Source: Takakia lepidozioides
Taxonomy: Eukaryota; Streptophyta; Takakiopsida; Takakiales; Takakiaceae
NCBI GenBank assembly: GCA_030704615.1
Contig: CM060731.1
Coordinates: 33,544,001-33,604,000, forward strand
Direction: 5' to 3'
Length of the DNA: 60,000 nucleotides
Shown here: one piece after another, positions 1 to 11,267 of the stretch
How positions within the stretch are numbered: the stretch's first letter is position 1
Layout of the letters: the number at the start of each line of letters is the position of its first letter
The notes under the pieces: model-generated
Seen by the model: the letters and a program-made list of their open reading frames with translations, nothing else
Database searches by the model: none
What the model was told of the DNA's origin: nothing
Program-made: the position numbers and the translations under genes

Positions 1-1354
1 TAGAGGCCCCCACGTCACTTGTCGGGAGTCCCAACTTTCGCGCCGCCGCCGGCGTCATGAAGGAGTGCGACGCTCCTGTGTCCACCAACAACGACACGTT
101 AGTTCCGGATATTATCCCATCCACGAACAATAACTGACTCCCTTTACGCAGGGCGCCAGTTTCCTGATACAACTCACAAGAATAGTTGCCTACCTTGCAA
201 GTCCTGGCGACTACCGCTTCCACCAAACGACTGATGGTATCTTCCGACAGCTCCGTGGTCGCCCGAGTCATGTTCAATTGCCGGGGCTTCGTGCACTTCT
301 TGGCCATGTGCCCGGGCTCCCCGCAATTGAAACACACTCCATCAAAGGTCGCCTTCTGTCCGCCATAAGCCGCTCCACCCGCTTTTCCTTTCGAAGCACC
401 GGGTGCCGCCTTGACGTGTGAAGGCCCTCCCTTCGATTTCCACGTGCCATTTTCGCCGCGTGGCCTATCCCACTTCTTTTCCGGTCGGGAGGAGTCACCT
501 TCCCGCCGGGTCTTCTTGTGGTTCAGCTCCGTACGGCCTTGTCTCTCACCCTTAGGGACATCCGAGAAACATTCAGCTCTCTCAATTGCCTCGTTCAAAG
601 TCTTGGGTGGCTTCTCCTCCAACTTCCGCCTAGCCCATGGGGCCAGTCCCGCCACAAAGTTGAAGACCATTTCTGGTTCCGCCATGTCCGCGACTTCGAG
701 CAACAGCACATTGAAAGCCTGGACATACCCCCGAATGTCATCTGTTTGCTTCAAATTCCTCATCTTGTCCCGGGCAAGCCAGGATGCGTTGAGGGGCACA
801 AACTGTCTCTTCATCAATTCCTTGAACCCACTCCAGTTCAAGGTTTCCGGGCTTGGGCCTCGGTCGTGAAGGCGTTTCTGCCACCATTGTTGAGCATAGC
901 CCCTCAAATAGGTGGGAGCCACTTCCACCCGATCCTCGTCACTCAACTTGGCCGCCCGGAAGTACTGCTCTAGCTCCAGGAGCCAGGTGTTGAGTGCCTT
1001 CCGGTTTCGAACGCCCTCAAAGGTGCCGGGTTCCTTAGGCTTCACCTTAAACTTTGCCTTAGTGGAAGTGGCATTAGCCGCCTTCAACACGTCTTTCAAC
1101 GCCCCGCCAAACTGCGCCAACAACCCTTCCCAAAAGGCTGCTGGCATGGGAGGCATCTCTTGGTTTGTCGGAGCTCTCGAGGATTCCTCGGGCTCCGACT
1201 CCTCGGATTCCTCCCGCTCTTGAGCGGCCTCGTTTTCGGAAACATTCATCGCTTCCTCAAACGGCCGCCTCGGTGACACGTCGCCCCCATCGGGCTCACC
1301 GGGATCATCATCTTTTGGGCCGTTCCGCTTTCGCTTCGGCTTGCCCGACCCCAT
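1..1354 (-). CDS. Ty3/Gypsy gag-protease polyprotein (partial, runs off left edge)
   Basis: An uninterrupted minus-strand frame runs from an ATG at 1354-1352 to the window edge, about 451 codons. The N-terminus is charged and acidic. The middle is a retrotransposon gag core containing the residues QQWWQKRL. Next comes a CCHC zinc knuckle (CFNCGEPGHMAKKC, about 293-334) and, close to the left edge, an aspartic-protease motif (LLVDTGASHSF). Gag packages element RNA and the protease matures the polyprotein. The start lies just inside a primer-binding site and LTR, as expected for the first frame of an LTR element. No frameshift or stop is seen, unlike the other Gypsy elements here, so this copy may be young. 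Reverse transcriptase and integrase would lie to the left of the window. Confidence 0.93.
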   Translation of the reverse strand, partial: MGSGKPKRKRNGPKDDDPGEPDGGDVSPRRPFEEAMNVSENEAAQEREESEESEPEESSRAPTNQEMPPMPAAFWEGLLAQFGGALKDVLKAANATSTKAKFKVKPKEPGTFEGVRNRKALNTWLLELEQYFRAAKLSDEDRVEVAPTYLRGYAQQWWQKRLHDRGPSPETLNWSGFKELMKRQFVPLNASWLARDKMRNLKQTDDIRGYVQAFNVLLLEVADMAEPEMVFNFVAGLAPWARRKLEEKPPKTLNEAIERAECFSDVPKGERQGRTELNHKKTRREGDSSRPEKKWDRPRGENGTWKSKGGPSHVKAAPGASKGKAGGAAYGGQKATFDGVCFNCGEPGHMAKKCTKPRQLNMTRATTELSEDTISRLVEAVVARTCKVGNYSCELYQETGALRKGSQLLFVDGIISGTNVSLLVDTGASHSFMTPAAARKLGLPTSDVGAS

Positions 1355-1395
1355 GATGAGGCCGATCCCAAGGACGATCGCGTACTGAACTCTAA

Positions 1396-1407
1396 GCTCT
1401 GATACCA
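1396..1407 (-). other. Primer-binding site complementary to initiator tRNA-Met
   Basis: Read on the minus strand the bases are TGGTATCAGAGC, the primer-binding site used by many plant Ty3/Gypsy and Copia elements, which pairs with the 3' end of initiator tRNA-Met. It lies two bases inside the LTR end and about 40 bases upstream of the gag ATG, which fixes the orientation and the LTR boundary. Confidence 0.93.
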
Positions 1408-1409
1408 AA

Positions 1410-2134
1410 TGTCGCGCACCTCACTTCGGTAAACTCCCCTTCAAGTCATAGTTAACCGCTTTGATGCGCGCGCCTGACTCCCAACCTGGCCGCCGGGCCA
1501 ACTTGGAGTTTCGGCTACTCACCGGGACATAACGGTCCCCATTCGCTTCCTCTAAAACCCTCCACCTATTTGGGACTAGGAGAATTCCCTTTGGTAGATG
1601 GCAGTCCGGAACAGCTCCCCACTCTTTGGTCGCTTTCCGGCTCGCACGATTACTCACTAGTTTTTGGTCACCAACGGGCTTGCACCGTTCTCGGGGTTAC
1701 TACTCCCTTATATATACTTCTGTAGCTGTCCGCGGGGGTTTCATAACCAGCCATGCCATTTTATGGCGAACCACCACGAAAACCCTCGACTCCCGGTGGT
1801 GAGTCGCGGTGAGTCTTGGCCCACTCACCGCGGCCCCAATGGACCATGATGAGTCCCAAGACTCCCCACGACTCCCACCTCGAGGTCTCCACCCCATGGT
1901 GAGTCCTATGCCACCCCCACTAAGTCCCACTAAGCTACCACCACCCCTTGTGGAGCCACCTCCACCGCAACCCGGTGTGCGGGGCTCCACCTAGTGAGCG
2001 CCTCCGCCTCTTTGAGTGCCTTGGGCACTCAAGGGTGCTTCAGCCCCCCATACCTATCGTCGCCGCTGCCCCCACCACAGGGGCAGCCCCTCATGTGTCC
2101 CGACCCCCTGCCCTCAAGGCAAAGGGCCGCGACA
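1410..2134 (-). repeat. 5' LTR of the left Ty3/Gypsy element
   Basis: The inner end is set by the primer-binding site. On the minus strand the LTR starts TGTCGCGG and ends GCGCGACA, so it has the canonical TG...CA ends with a short terminal inverted repeat (TGTCGCG/CGCGACA). Length is 725 bp. The five bases outside the outer end (2135-2139, acatt) are the candidate target-site duplication; the partner LTR is outside the window. The LTR sits only about 45 bp beyond the stop codon of the neighbouring minus-strand gene, so the insertion lies in that gene's 3' flank and could affect its transcript end. Confidence 0.85.
1706..1716 (-). promoter_or_regulatory. TATA box within the LTR
   Basis: The minus strand reads TATATATAAGG inside the LTR, about 300 bp before its inner end. 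This fits an RNA polymerase II promoter at a U3/R boundary. The start site itself cannot be read from sequence. Confidence 0.6.
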
Positions 2135-2178
2135 ACATTCTACTAGAGTGGAGCTGCAGAGAAAATTGAAACTCATGA

Positions 2179-5100
2179 TCAAAGCACAAGCAGAAGGGAG
2201 ACGGCATACCAGCTGACCAGGGAAACCCCTTTCACAAGGTAGAGGCTGTTCACACAATTCCATGTGCGCAAAACTTCAAACCCTGAAGACTTGAGGTATG
2301 ATGCCAATGCCCGACGACTATCATTGTCACATGACTGAAAAAGCAGAAGTGTCCCTGCATCAGAGAGGAAGTTGTTGCAGAACCCGAACACCCAACTCCA
2401 GTAGTTGTCCTCGAATTTGTTCCAGCCTGGCGTCTTGCCCTTTGGAAGAACTTCTGGCACAGCCTGGCCATCCGGGATGTCGAGAATGACAATATCGGCC
2501 GCATAAGTTTTCTGCACACCGCACACAAAGGTGGGACCTGTGCTCACCTGCAACAGACATGTTTTTTATAAGAGCGATGGCAAGATTGTTTTCAAAGAAC
2601 GAGACTGAAATACTTCCAACGAAACTTTCAGAGAAAAAGGAAAGAAACTGGAATTCTCACTAGATTGAGGAATGAGATTATATTGTCCCAGGTAGGGGAT
2701 GGCACCCCAGTGTATCCTCTCATCGAAAGCCAACCCTCATTAACAATTTTCATCTCTCCTGCGGAATCAGAACGGGAAGGGTGTGGCTTGGCATCGAACA
2801 CGCACTGAAGAGTGCGGGTATATCTTCCAGCAGTAAAGTCCTGCCCACTCTCCATCTCCTTTTCATTCTCCTTCCCCTTGTCCTTTTCCTTCTCTTTGGA
2901 CTTGTCTTTGTCCTTTGGCTTTGCTGGTGAGATGGCTATGACATCAACAGCCTTGTCTTTTGGTTTGCGGCCCGCCTTCTTTCCCTTCTGCGGCGTTCCC
3001 TGAGCATCAGGCTCCTTGGCAGCCAACGTTGCTATGTTTCGTTGATACTCTTCGTCAGTCAAAGGCGCCAGCGTCTCAGCGTTATTGTTCAAGTATTTCA
3101 TATGTTGTTCTTGAAAGGTCGTGTGCTCCGGTGGGCAGTCAAGGTACCAGCCACAGTCTCTGAAGTGAGAAGGACTCCAGTCCTTCAATATCCCTGCAGT
3201 ATACATGGTTGGATCGTTTGCAGGGTCCGACCACATGTCAAGATAGTCGGAAATTCCGCTCAGGTGATTTCCTTCCATAAGCACATATTTCGTGTACCTG
3301 AAAAAATGAGATAAATCCCAACCCACAAAAGCGCTCAGTGAGTAAGATGCAAGTAGAACAGAATGAAAAAAACATAGATTGAAATGGCTCTGAGAACTGC
3401 TCCAAGGACCTTTCAGGACCACACTATTGCTCCAGATATGAATGTCGTCAACGTCATTCAGAACATTCCATTCAATGATACTGTAAATACACCCCAATCC
3501 AGGTGAATGCAAATTATCGTTTAGGAATGACACAGACATAGAAGTCAATGTCGTCAACGACATTCACTAATGAAGCCAAATTATTACTTAAATGAAGCAA
3601 AATCACAGGATGAAAAGCAAAAAATCGAGTAAGGAACCCACCAGGAAAACTCAATGCACATTCATAACGAACATATCACTGAGGACCTCACAACATCACT
3701 GTATGTGAATGGCGTCAACGCCATTCACAAAAATACCAAAAAGAAACCAATTGCTTAGCTCCCAATCCATGTAAATTCAATTTGTCGCTGTTGAATAATA
3801 CAGACACAGTAGTGAATGTCGTCAACGACATTCACTTTGGATTTCTCATAACAGAGCTTATCAAGCCTCTAGATTCCTCGCAAGAGGCAAAAACAATGCA
3901 GAACAACTGAATGTCTGCATTGACATTCAGCAAAATGAAGTGAGGAACCCTCACTGTAACCTCTATGGACATTACAAAAATTTACATAACTCTGAGGACC
4001 TCTCAACAACTCCGTAGGTGAATGCGTCAACGCCATTCAAGGACATTATCAATTCTAATCAGGGACAATATAATTGCACCCTTAGATCCTAACCAGGTGA
4101 ATTCATATACTCGCTTAAGAATGACTCAGACAAAGAAGTGAATGTCGTCAACGACATACAATCTGGATCTAAGATTGCAATCCATATGAAGCCACATTTT
4201 TCCCAAAAAAACAGTAGAGTTTCAAGTATGACATTGCACCTGTACACAACTCGCATCATGGCCCACTCTCCTCCAACCTGACTGTCAAAGTCGTTGGACC
4301 GTAAAATGTTACCATCTTTGGAGAACTCCCGGAAAAAACAGTATCTCCAAGTGAGACCTCTCCACTTTCTTATGTATGCCTCCAATGACATTTGGGGAGG
4401 GGAAACAATCGAAATGTTCAGGTCCTTCAAAGTCTGATCCAGCACAATGACGGCGCGCTTTTCGAGCTGCAAATAGTATATTTGTCAGAATTGCAAAAGA
4501 GATAGTCATCACATACTTGAAGAGAAGAAAACAGCATGTTCGAATACACACCTGACTCCAAAATGTAGCCTTGTGGAGCCAGTTATCAAACACCAAATCA
4601 CTGATTCCTTCCACCTTTGTGCCAGGCTGTATGGTGCTCTTTGGGAACTGATTCAAGTCCTTTATTGTTTGATCTGAGTTCCATATCTCCAGCCACCTTA
4701 TTTTTGTTTGTGGGTCGACCATCGATATGGCCAGCCGGTGCAATTTCTCCTGCTGCATCTCCGGATGCACATGCTTGTCATAGTGTGTTTTGATCTGCTG
4801 AAGGAACTCAGGACCAAGTCCAGGATCTACTATTCTAAGCTGCTTTCCGAAGGCTGACATCAATTTGGTTCTTCGCATTTCAAACTCCTTCTTTATTGCA
4901 GCTTCCACACCCTTTGATGTCCTTAGTTCTTCTGGTGTAGTGCGGTAATATTCGGATTTTCCCTTCTCAGCTGCCTCTGCCAGTTCTTGCTGCATTCATT
5001 CAAGTAGTGATTAGCTCCGAAGGGACTACAAACATGTATTCGAAAAGTAAACAGAGTACAGACTCGGGCTTACCGCATACATGTACTCCAGAAACGCCTC

Positions 5101-6998
5101 TCGTGTCAAAGAATACCAAGTGCCTGCAGCTCTTCCTGTTTCGCACTTCTTGATGATATTGGGTGGTAGTACTGTCCGAAAATCATCCAGCTTCATCAGA
5201 CCAATCCTCTGAATTCGGAATAGTGTGTGAACCAAGCTTGTTGTCACATGCGATTTCTCTGTCGATCTGCAAAAACATTGGAAACATTGCATTCCTTAAC
5301 ACTGTTTTTTGAGAATTAATAAGACACTACAGAGGGAATGAAATCTCCTGGATGACTTACTTGTTCACGTCGTGCATAGCTGTAAGAAGCCTAGCGATGT
5401 CGTTTCCAGGATCCAAAACCATTGCCTCCACAGCAACATGCTTGTCTTTGTCTTTCGAATGGTGTTTCTGAATGTATCCCATCCATGCCAGCAATCGGTG
5501 GTTGCCGTCCCAGACGTAGAACATGTGGTTGCAGAATTGCTGGGTGTTCTTTCCCATCATGAGGCCCAACTCGAACTCCTCATTGGCATCTTTCCAGCAC
5601 TCATCCCAGTTATCACTGATCTCTGGAGACACTAATGTGCTTTTCCCATTTATATCCGTCAGTGACACATAAAAAACTTGTGCACCAAGTCTATATCCAT
5701 GCACAAAATCACTCTCCAATTTTGTTATGTCATGGGAAAGAGGTGGACGCACAACAGGCATTGATATCATCCGGCACAGAGGTATGTCCAGACGCCCTCC
5801 AGATACGAGCATGTCCCTTATAACCTCCTGAGAGTTTACCTTCTGGAATGACATGAGTTCTTTCACCTTGTCAAGGTAGTGCACTTCGGATTCATCTGCT
5901 TCATCTGTATTCTCTGAGCTTTTTGCGGACTCGTCCCCATCTCCAGATCCTTTCCCCTCTGATCCTGTAGGCTTCGACCTCACAGTTTTCTGCACGATGC
6001 CATTCAGTTCTGACTGAGTGATTTGCAAATAGTGAATGGCGGTAACGACCATCACTCTGTCTCAAAGAAACTCACCATGAATGGTGTGACAAAATTCAGC
6101 ACAATCTACACAAGCAAAGCTGAGACTGCCGTATTCAAAACAAAAGCGAGAGCGATAGCGAACGGCGTTAACGACAATCACAACAGATAACGACCTGCCG
6201 GATCGGTGTTGTGTAATGACATACATGTGCAACTGATTGGCGGCAACGACATTCAGTGTAGTTTAGGGCGGATAGTAAGTGCCGACTCTCTCTTCAAACA
6301 CATAGGTACATAAATCTCATGAGGAGAATCGAATGGCGTTAACGACGCTCGCAATTCAGTAGTTCCTGCTAAAGAAGGGAAGAGGAAGGACTCCTTGAAA
6401 GGCAATCAGACAGACTGTATGATCTGAACACCAGTGAATGACTGTACCGATAGTCACCAACTCATTGTGCTGAAAACCCTTTGCAGAGGAGTAGAAAGCA
6501 AATCACTTTGTGATTGTCGGTAGCGACAATCCCTGTCTGGGACATTCCACTCAATCTCTACGCATATCTTCAACAATGAAATGTAAGTTAGATAAAACTT
6601 ACTGGCACCTTCTTAGGTTTTGAAATTTGATCCCCTTCTGCAGCTTTCCTCTTCCCTCTCACATCTGCTGGAATTTCTGTCTGCGCTAGGGTTTCTTGAC
6701 CTTCTCCCGGTTCGGCGTTCCGCGTGCTTCCACCTTCTTCAGTGTCCCTGCGAATCATCTCTGCCTCCACAGGCTGGCGCACTCTTATCGCCAACTGTGT
6801 CACAGCCGCTGCCTCAGTCTCCGTCTGCTCTTGTGAATCAGTCTCCGCGTTCACCTGCTGCCTTGGCCCTGTGTTCTCCAACAAACGACGCCTCGTCATT
6901 TTCTCTCTTGCTCTGCGTCTCTCTCTAAGGGAAGTAAAATAAAGAGACTTTCTTCTCTTTCGTATTCTAGAAGGAACCCTCTCCAGCTTGACTACCAC
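2179..6998 (-). CDS. ParB-like / methyltransferase-like fusion protein, seven exons
   Basis: Spliced minus-strand model: 6998-6603, 6013-5361, 5266-5074, 4989-4552, 4466-4240, 3297-2661, 2547-2179. All introns are GT-AG, phases agree, and the sum is 2913 nt (970 codons plus stop). Residues about 1-132 are basic and low-complexity. Around residue 300 is YVWDGNHRLLAWMGY, resembling the DGxHR signature of ParB/sulfiredoxin-fold domains. The middle is unrecognised. Residues about 735-790 are a Lys/Glu-rich linker. The last exon has a Rossmann-methyltransferase look: ADIVILDIPDG in the place of a motif-IV strand, then a strand-helix ending GTLLLFQSCD. A ParB-like domain joined to a DNA methyltransferase is a known phage and bacterial arrangement, so capture from such a source is an inference. 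The DPPY/DPPW tetrad is not intact (DIPD), so activity is uncertain. It is divergent from the transposase-like gene at 7754. Confidence 0.75.
3439..4158. repeat. Seven palindromes in intron 5 of the ParB-like gene
   Basis: Copies of a palindrome of the form TGAATGTCGT-CA-ACGACATTCA lie at 3439-3460, 3545-3566, 3706-3727, 3811-3836, 3907-3930, 4019-4039 and 4138-4158, spaced about 95-165 bp apart. The copy at 3811-3836 has a perfect 12-bp stem and that at 3705-3728 an 11-bp stem with compensatory changes (GGCGT/ACGCC). The copy at 3907 keeps the outer stem but has another loop. They sit in a roughly threefold diverged block of about 300 bp with copies starting near 3389, 3678 and 3991. No coding potential accounts for them. 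Confidence 0.85.
6031..6532. repeat. Six palindromes in intron 1 of the ParB-like gene
   Basis: More diverged members of the same family are at 6031-6056, 6158-6180, 6233-6256, 6331-6352, 6434-6457 and 6511-6532, spaced about 75-125 bp apart. All keep a GAATGGCG/GATTGTCGG-like left arm, a central GTAACG or GTAGCG and a complementary right arm. The four short introns of the gene contain none. Confidence 0.75.
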
Positions 6999-7753
6999 TC
7001 TCCCTCTAAGCGCGAAAAGTAGAAAAACGCAGTGACTCCCGATTTCTTGCGGGATTGCCTGCGTTCTTGCGTGTCTCTAGAAGCATCGGATTCCCTCCCG
7101 CGTGACCGTTACACATAGTCGTTCCCTTATTAGTGCACATGCCAGCAATTGGTGTACAGCTGTTCGTATTCAGTTATGGATGTCTGACTTGTGTCGCCCA
7201 AAAAAAACGGCGTGTTCTTTATTAGAACGGTTTCAATATTTAAAAATAACAGCGAATCCAGAAATCTTGGCGCACAGTCTTAGACAAATATATGTAAATG
7301 AACGAGAGTTTGATGACAAATTTTGGGATATTATACACGGTCATCCTTGTTAGCCAACCCCACGTTCGTTTCACATTTTGAACTTTCCAGGTGCGCATGA
7401 TCATTGGTAGTAGTATAAAGATACATTTACTTAATCTGCAATCCCATTCTCAGATCCTGTGGCATGCTTCCAGGAAGTCGGCTTTGTTGTTGGGTTTATT
7501 GATGAGGTTCTGGTTAACGGTTTTACAGCTGCCGACACTGCACCTAGGGATACTCTGACCACTGGGCCCACAAGAAAAGTAATTAAAATGGACGGCTGCA
7601 TATCTGGAAAGAATAACATAATATGCACAGTCGTTATCTGAGCTTCCTCCGCCATATTCTCTGCTCATTCTTCAACTGTGTTCTGGAGACAGCAGTAAAC
7701 CGATTTACACTAGATCTGCGATAGCAAGGTACAAACGTACGCGAGGAAGGAAG
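6999..7753. promoter_or_regulatory. Divergent intergenic region
   Basis: This 755-bp stretch separates the start codons of the minus-strand ParB-like gene and the plus-strand transposase-like gene, so it presumably holds both promoters. It contains only short chance frames. I see no convincing TATA box, repeat or further gene. Confidence 0.5.
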
Positions 7754-10700
7754 ATGGCTTCCTCTGAAGCGGAGTTCTTCTCTAACGACAAACCAGTGCC
7801 GTTCTCCCAGGAAGTCCTTGACAATGGATTTGCAATTGTTCTGGAACATGTCTTGGCTACCCGTTTTCAGCTGCAGAATGGCTCCATCTTTTTGGAGAAA
7901 GAGGTGTACGATCTTAAAGGGAAGTTGGTGAAATATTCTTTCCAAAACCGTGATGAGACGGCTCATATCAGCCAGTGGAGAGTGCGTCTTGGTCGATACA
8001 GAGTACTTGAAGAGCCTCGGCGAAAGTCCCTTGGATCATATGTGACGCCCGGGACTGCTGCTTCGGTCGTTGAAGACAAGAGGGAGGTGGTGGTGAAAAA
8101 AGAACAGACGTCCTCCACTCCAATCGTTGAGCTTTCGGATTCTTCCGATGATGACATAAGTGAAATTCCAAATCCAGTCCTTCCTACTGTGGTTGGAGAA
8201 GCTGATGAAGAAGAGATTTGTAGTGTCATTCCAAAATTGCGGGCGATGGGAGGAATGGCTGGATTCAAAAGTGAGTTGCGGGGAATTGATTGGGAATCTT
8301 TGAAGCAGGTGCCTGTGAAGTTCTTGCCGGAGACTTTTGATGGCGATATCCTATTCGAGCTGCCTCCTCCTCCGCGAGTTGGAGGTGTAACAATCATGAT
8401 GCATGGAATGGACAAGAAACACGACGGGCACCCGTGGTGCAGAACAAAAACATCCAATATTCAGAATGATGACAAGCTTGTTTTCAGGAGGACAGTTTGC
8501 AATGGACACCTTAGGTGTGATAATTTGAATTGCAGACACTTTCTTCAGTCTGGGGTTCATAATCAAAGCGAATGGGAGGGTCTGGCGGAAAATCCATTTC
8601 AGCCTGGGACTGCCCCTCCACCGGCAAACACTTTCGTCTGCAAATTATGCAAACTTGTGCCATCCTGTTTGGCGCTCTGCGGAGCAAGAATGTACTATGT
8701 TGTCCACCGTTTGAATACAATGACGAGAGCTTGTGTGCATTTTGGATTCCATAACCATCCTGTCTCGAAGGGGGATTACAGGGAGAGTGTTGAGACAGTA
8801 TCGAGGTTGATCAAACAGGAGTTCGGGAGAAACCCATCCGCAACAACATCTGCAATTGCTCTTGGCGCAAGCAAGTCCTTATTGGAAAGCCATATTTTGA
8901 GTGAAGGAGATTCTGTGGGGACTAAACTTGACGGTGCAGCATTGGACCTGGTCATGGATTATTTCTCCACTTTAAGTTCACCTAACATTCGGCATCAGAT
9001 CAATGCATTGAGAATGGGCTCTGGGATCAGAGGCTACATAGACAATATTTTGGAATTGAAACGAGTGAGCAAGTACGATTACATCCAGGACAATGTATTC
9101 CCAGGTCAAGGTGCCATCAAAGTTTTTCTTTTCAAAATGTCGACTGTTGGGGAGGGCATTGGGGTTAGCCTCGTGAAGCGGATGCAGAAGACTGGGGACT
9201 TGCAGAACTGTTTTCTTATGTTTGATCATGTGAAACGAGTGAAGGATTGGACGACAATGACTTGTCATGTCTACGATCCAGTGTACCAACGAGTTATGAC
9301 AATTGCAGTTTGTGGCATGCAATCCGAGGATACGGAATCCCAGAAGCTCATGTGGAATTCCCTGATACGTGTCATGGGCTGCCATGGGCTGCCATCTCCA
9401 AATTTCGCAGGTTTCATGGCGGATAGTGCTCAAGCAAATTTCAATGCTGTTCGTATTGTCTTCGGATCGGGCGACCCAAAAGTGCCTATGCCAGGAAGAG
9501 AGCGTATATGTCTATTCCATTGGACACAATCTCTAGAAAAACATACAAAGTCGGACATCAAACCAGAGATGCAGACTCAGCACCGTAAATTGTGCAAAGA
9601 GTACAAAGATGCTAGAACAATGAAGGAGGCGGACACTTTGTTCCAGACAATTCGTGCATGGTGGTTCTCTTCTGGAGCTGCATCACTTGAGAGTATGAGA
9701 GCATTGGAAGATTGGCTGGCGTTTTGGCACTTCTGGTATAGACAGTGGGGAGCAGCCATGACAATGGTACGAGGCTTTTATTTCATGCTTTATTCATACA
9801 TTTGCTTTCCATATTTTTGACTCATTGCTTTCTTTATGTTGTTTTCTGTGCACTGTTCTGAAGTGTGGTTATCCTCTTTGCAGAACATGTCCATTGAGGA
9901 AATGGCGGACATGTCATCTTGCAATTTGGCAGAAACTGTGCACAACGCATGGTTGCAGCAGTCTGGGAAACGAGGTCGGGATTTGTATGTGGCAACAACA
10001 GATGATTTGATACGTGCCTTGCAACAACAAACCCGATACCGTGATTTCTTACGAGGTGGGGTTGGTGGCAAGGGTCCGGACAAATGGGAGTTGATGTTGC
10101 GTGCTGAAAACAGATCTGGATCCAATCAAGATAGCACGGGCGGTGAGCATGTATGCCCAGGGAACGCCACTTGTTTCTAGAGTTCCACATCTTGAAGGGG
10201 AGGAGAGATTCGGCTCCTGTAAGAGGAAATTGAACACTCCACCTGGTTCGGATTCAGATTCCCACAGGGCAGACCGTGATAACTTCTCGAAGCCTCGTGT
10301 TCCCCTGCATGACAGCTCCATGTCCGGAACCTCCATTGTGGAGGAACCTCCAACACAACGGCAAGCTCCAGCATCAAACAGTGCCACTGAAATGGTGCAG
10401 GAGAGAAACAACCCCCTTGATGTGCTTGAGTCCGCATGCCCCGACCACGTTTGGCACATAGAACGCACAAGTGTAGGGTCTCGTGTGAAATGTACAGCGA
10501 TCAGGGCAACTAATTTCGAGAAGTGCACTTCATCTATATCCAGAGGTGGTGCCCGAACTCCTGCTCCGACTTTCACGGGCTTGATGCGTCCATACGGTCA
10601 ACCAGAAGCCAAGAACCACAAGTTCTGGTTCTGCGCAGATGATTGTGCCAGATGTGTGCATGGAACTGTGCATCCTTCCGTAGTGATGAAGCCAACTCCT

Positions 10701-11267
10701 CCAACCGTTTGGCCCGTGAAGGTGGGAACACATCTCAGCTTTCAGGAGATTGAAATGCTGGAGGAGGCAGGTTTTTCCCTTGCGAGACAACCCCAACTCC
10801 ATGCATGTGCTACTACTTCTGCGTCCTCCCGGGTCCCCCCGGCAAATCCTGACTTGTGGCCAACCAAACGAGATGGAAAGCTCGTTCGGCGTTTCCCTCC
10901 AACCGCTGAACACTTTGACAAAGTGGAGTCCGCAAGAATGCTCCAAGCTCGTGTTGGAAGCACCACGGAAGTACCCGATCCAGGATATGGTCGAGTATTC
11001 ACAATCATCACTTCCACATCTGCTGTTCATGACAAGACCTACGACATCACGGTTTCCAATTTCCCCAATTGCACATGTCCTGATTTTGTGAATATGCTAT
11101 CAACCAGTTTGGGCAAGAGAGGTAAATTCATACCCTGCAAACATTTGTATTTCATATTTTTGAGGAGGATGGTTTGCGATCCCAAACGTGACAACTTCAT
11201 TCACCAGGCCACTATGAGTTTCAACGAGGTCAATACTCTTTTGCAGCGGGATACAACACATGGGTAG
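7754..11267 (+). CDS. Transposase-like protein with SWIM zinc finger (one frameshift)
   Basis: Exon 1 is 7754-9766 and exon 2 is 9884-11267, joined by a GT-AG intron in phase 0. The product would be about 1130 residues. After an acidic N-terminal part there is a Cys/His region (CNGHLRCDNLNC, then CVHFGFHNHPV) resembling FLYWCH/WRKY-GCM1 zinc fingers. The central part contains a strand ending in an Asp (LMFDHVKR) and FMADSAQANFNAVR, like the first two Asp of a MULE/DDE core. A C-terminal SWIM finger follows (CTCPDF...CKHLYF; Cys codons at 11070, 11076 and 11136, His at 11142). Zinc finger, DDE core and SWIM in that order is the usual MULE-like layout. A one-base shift in an A-run near 10099 separates the two halves of exon 2, so this is either a recent loss or a sequence error. 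I did not find terminal inverted repeats. Confidence 0.75.

Noticed and set aside
3439-6532. CRISPR-like array for the regularly spaced palindromes
   Set aside because: Repeats are diverged, spacers are not uniform in length, they lie in introns of a eukaryotic gene and no cas gene is present.
8978-9433. Minus-strand frames across 7963-9433 inside the transposase-like gene
   Set aside because: They are antisense shadows of a clear coding exon with zinc-finger and DDE-like motifs and show no domain.
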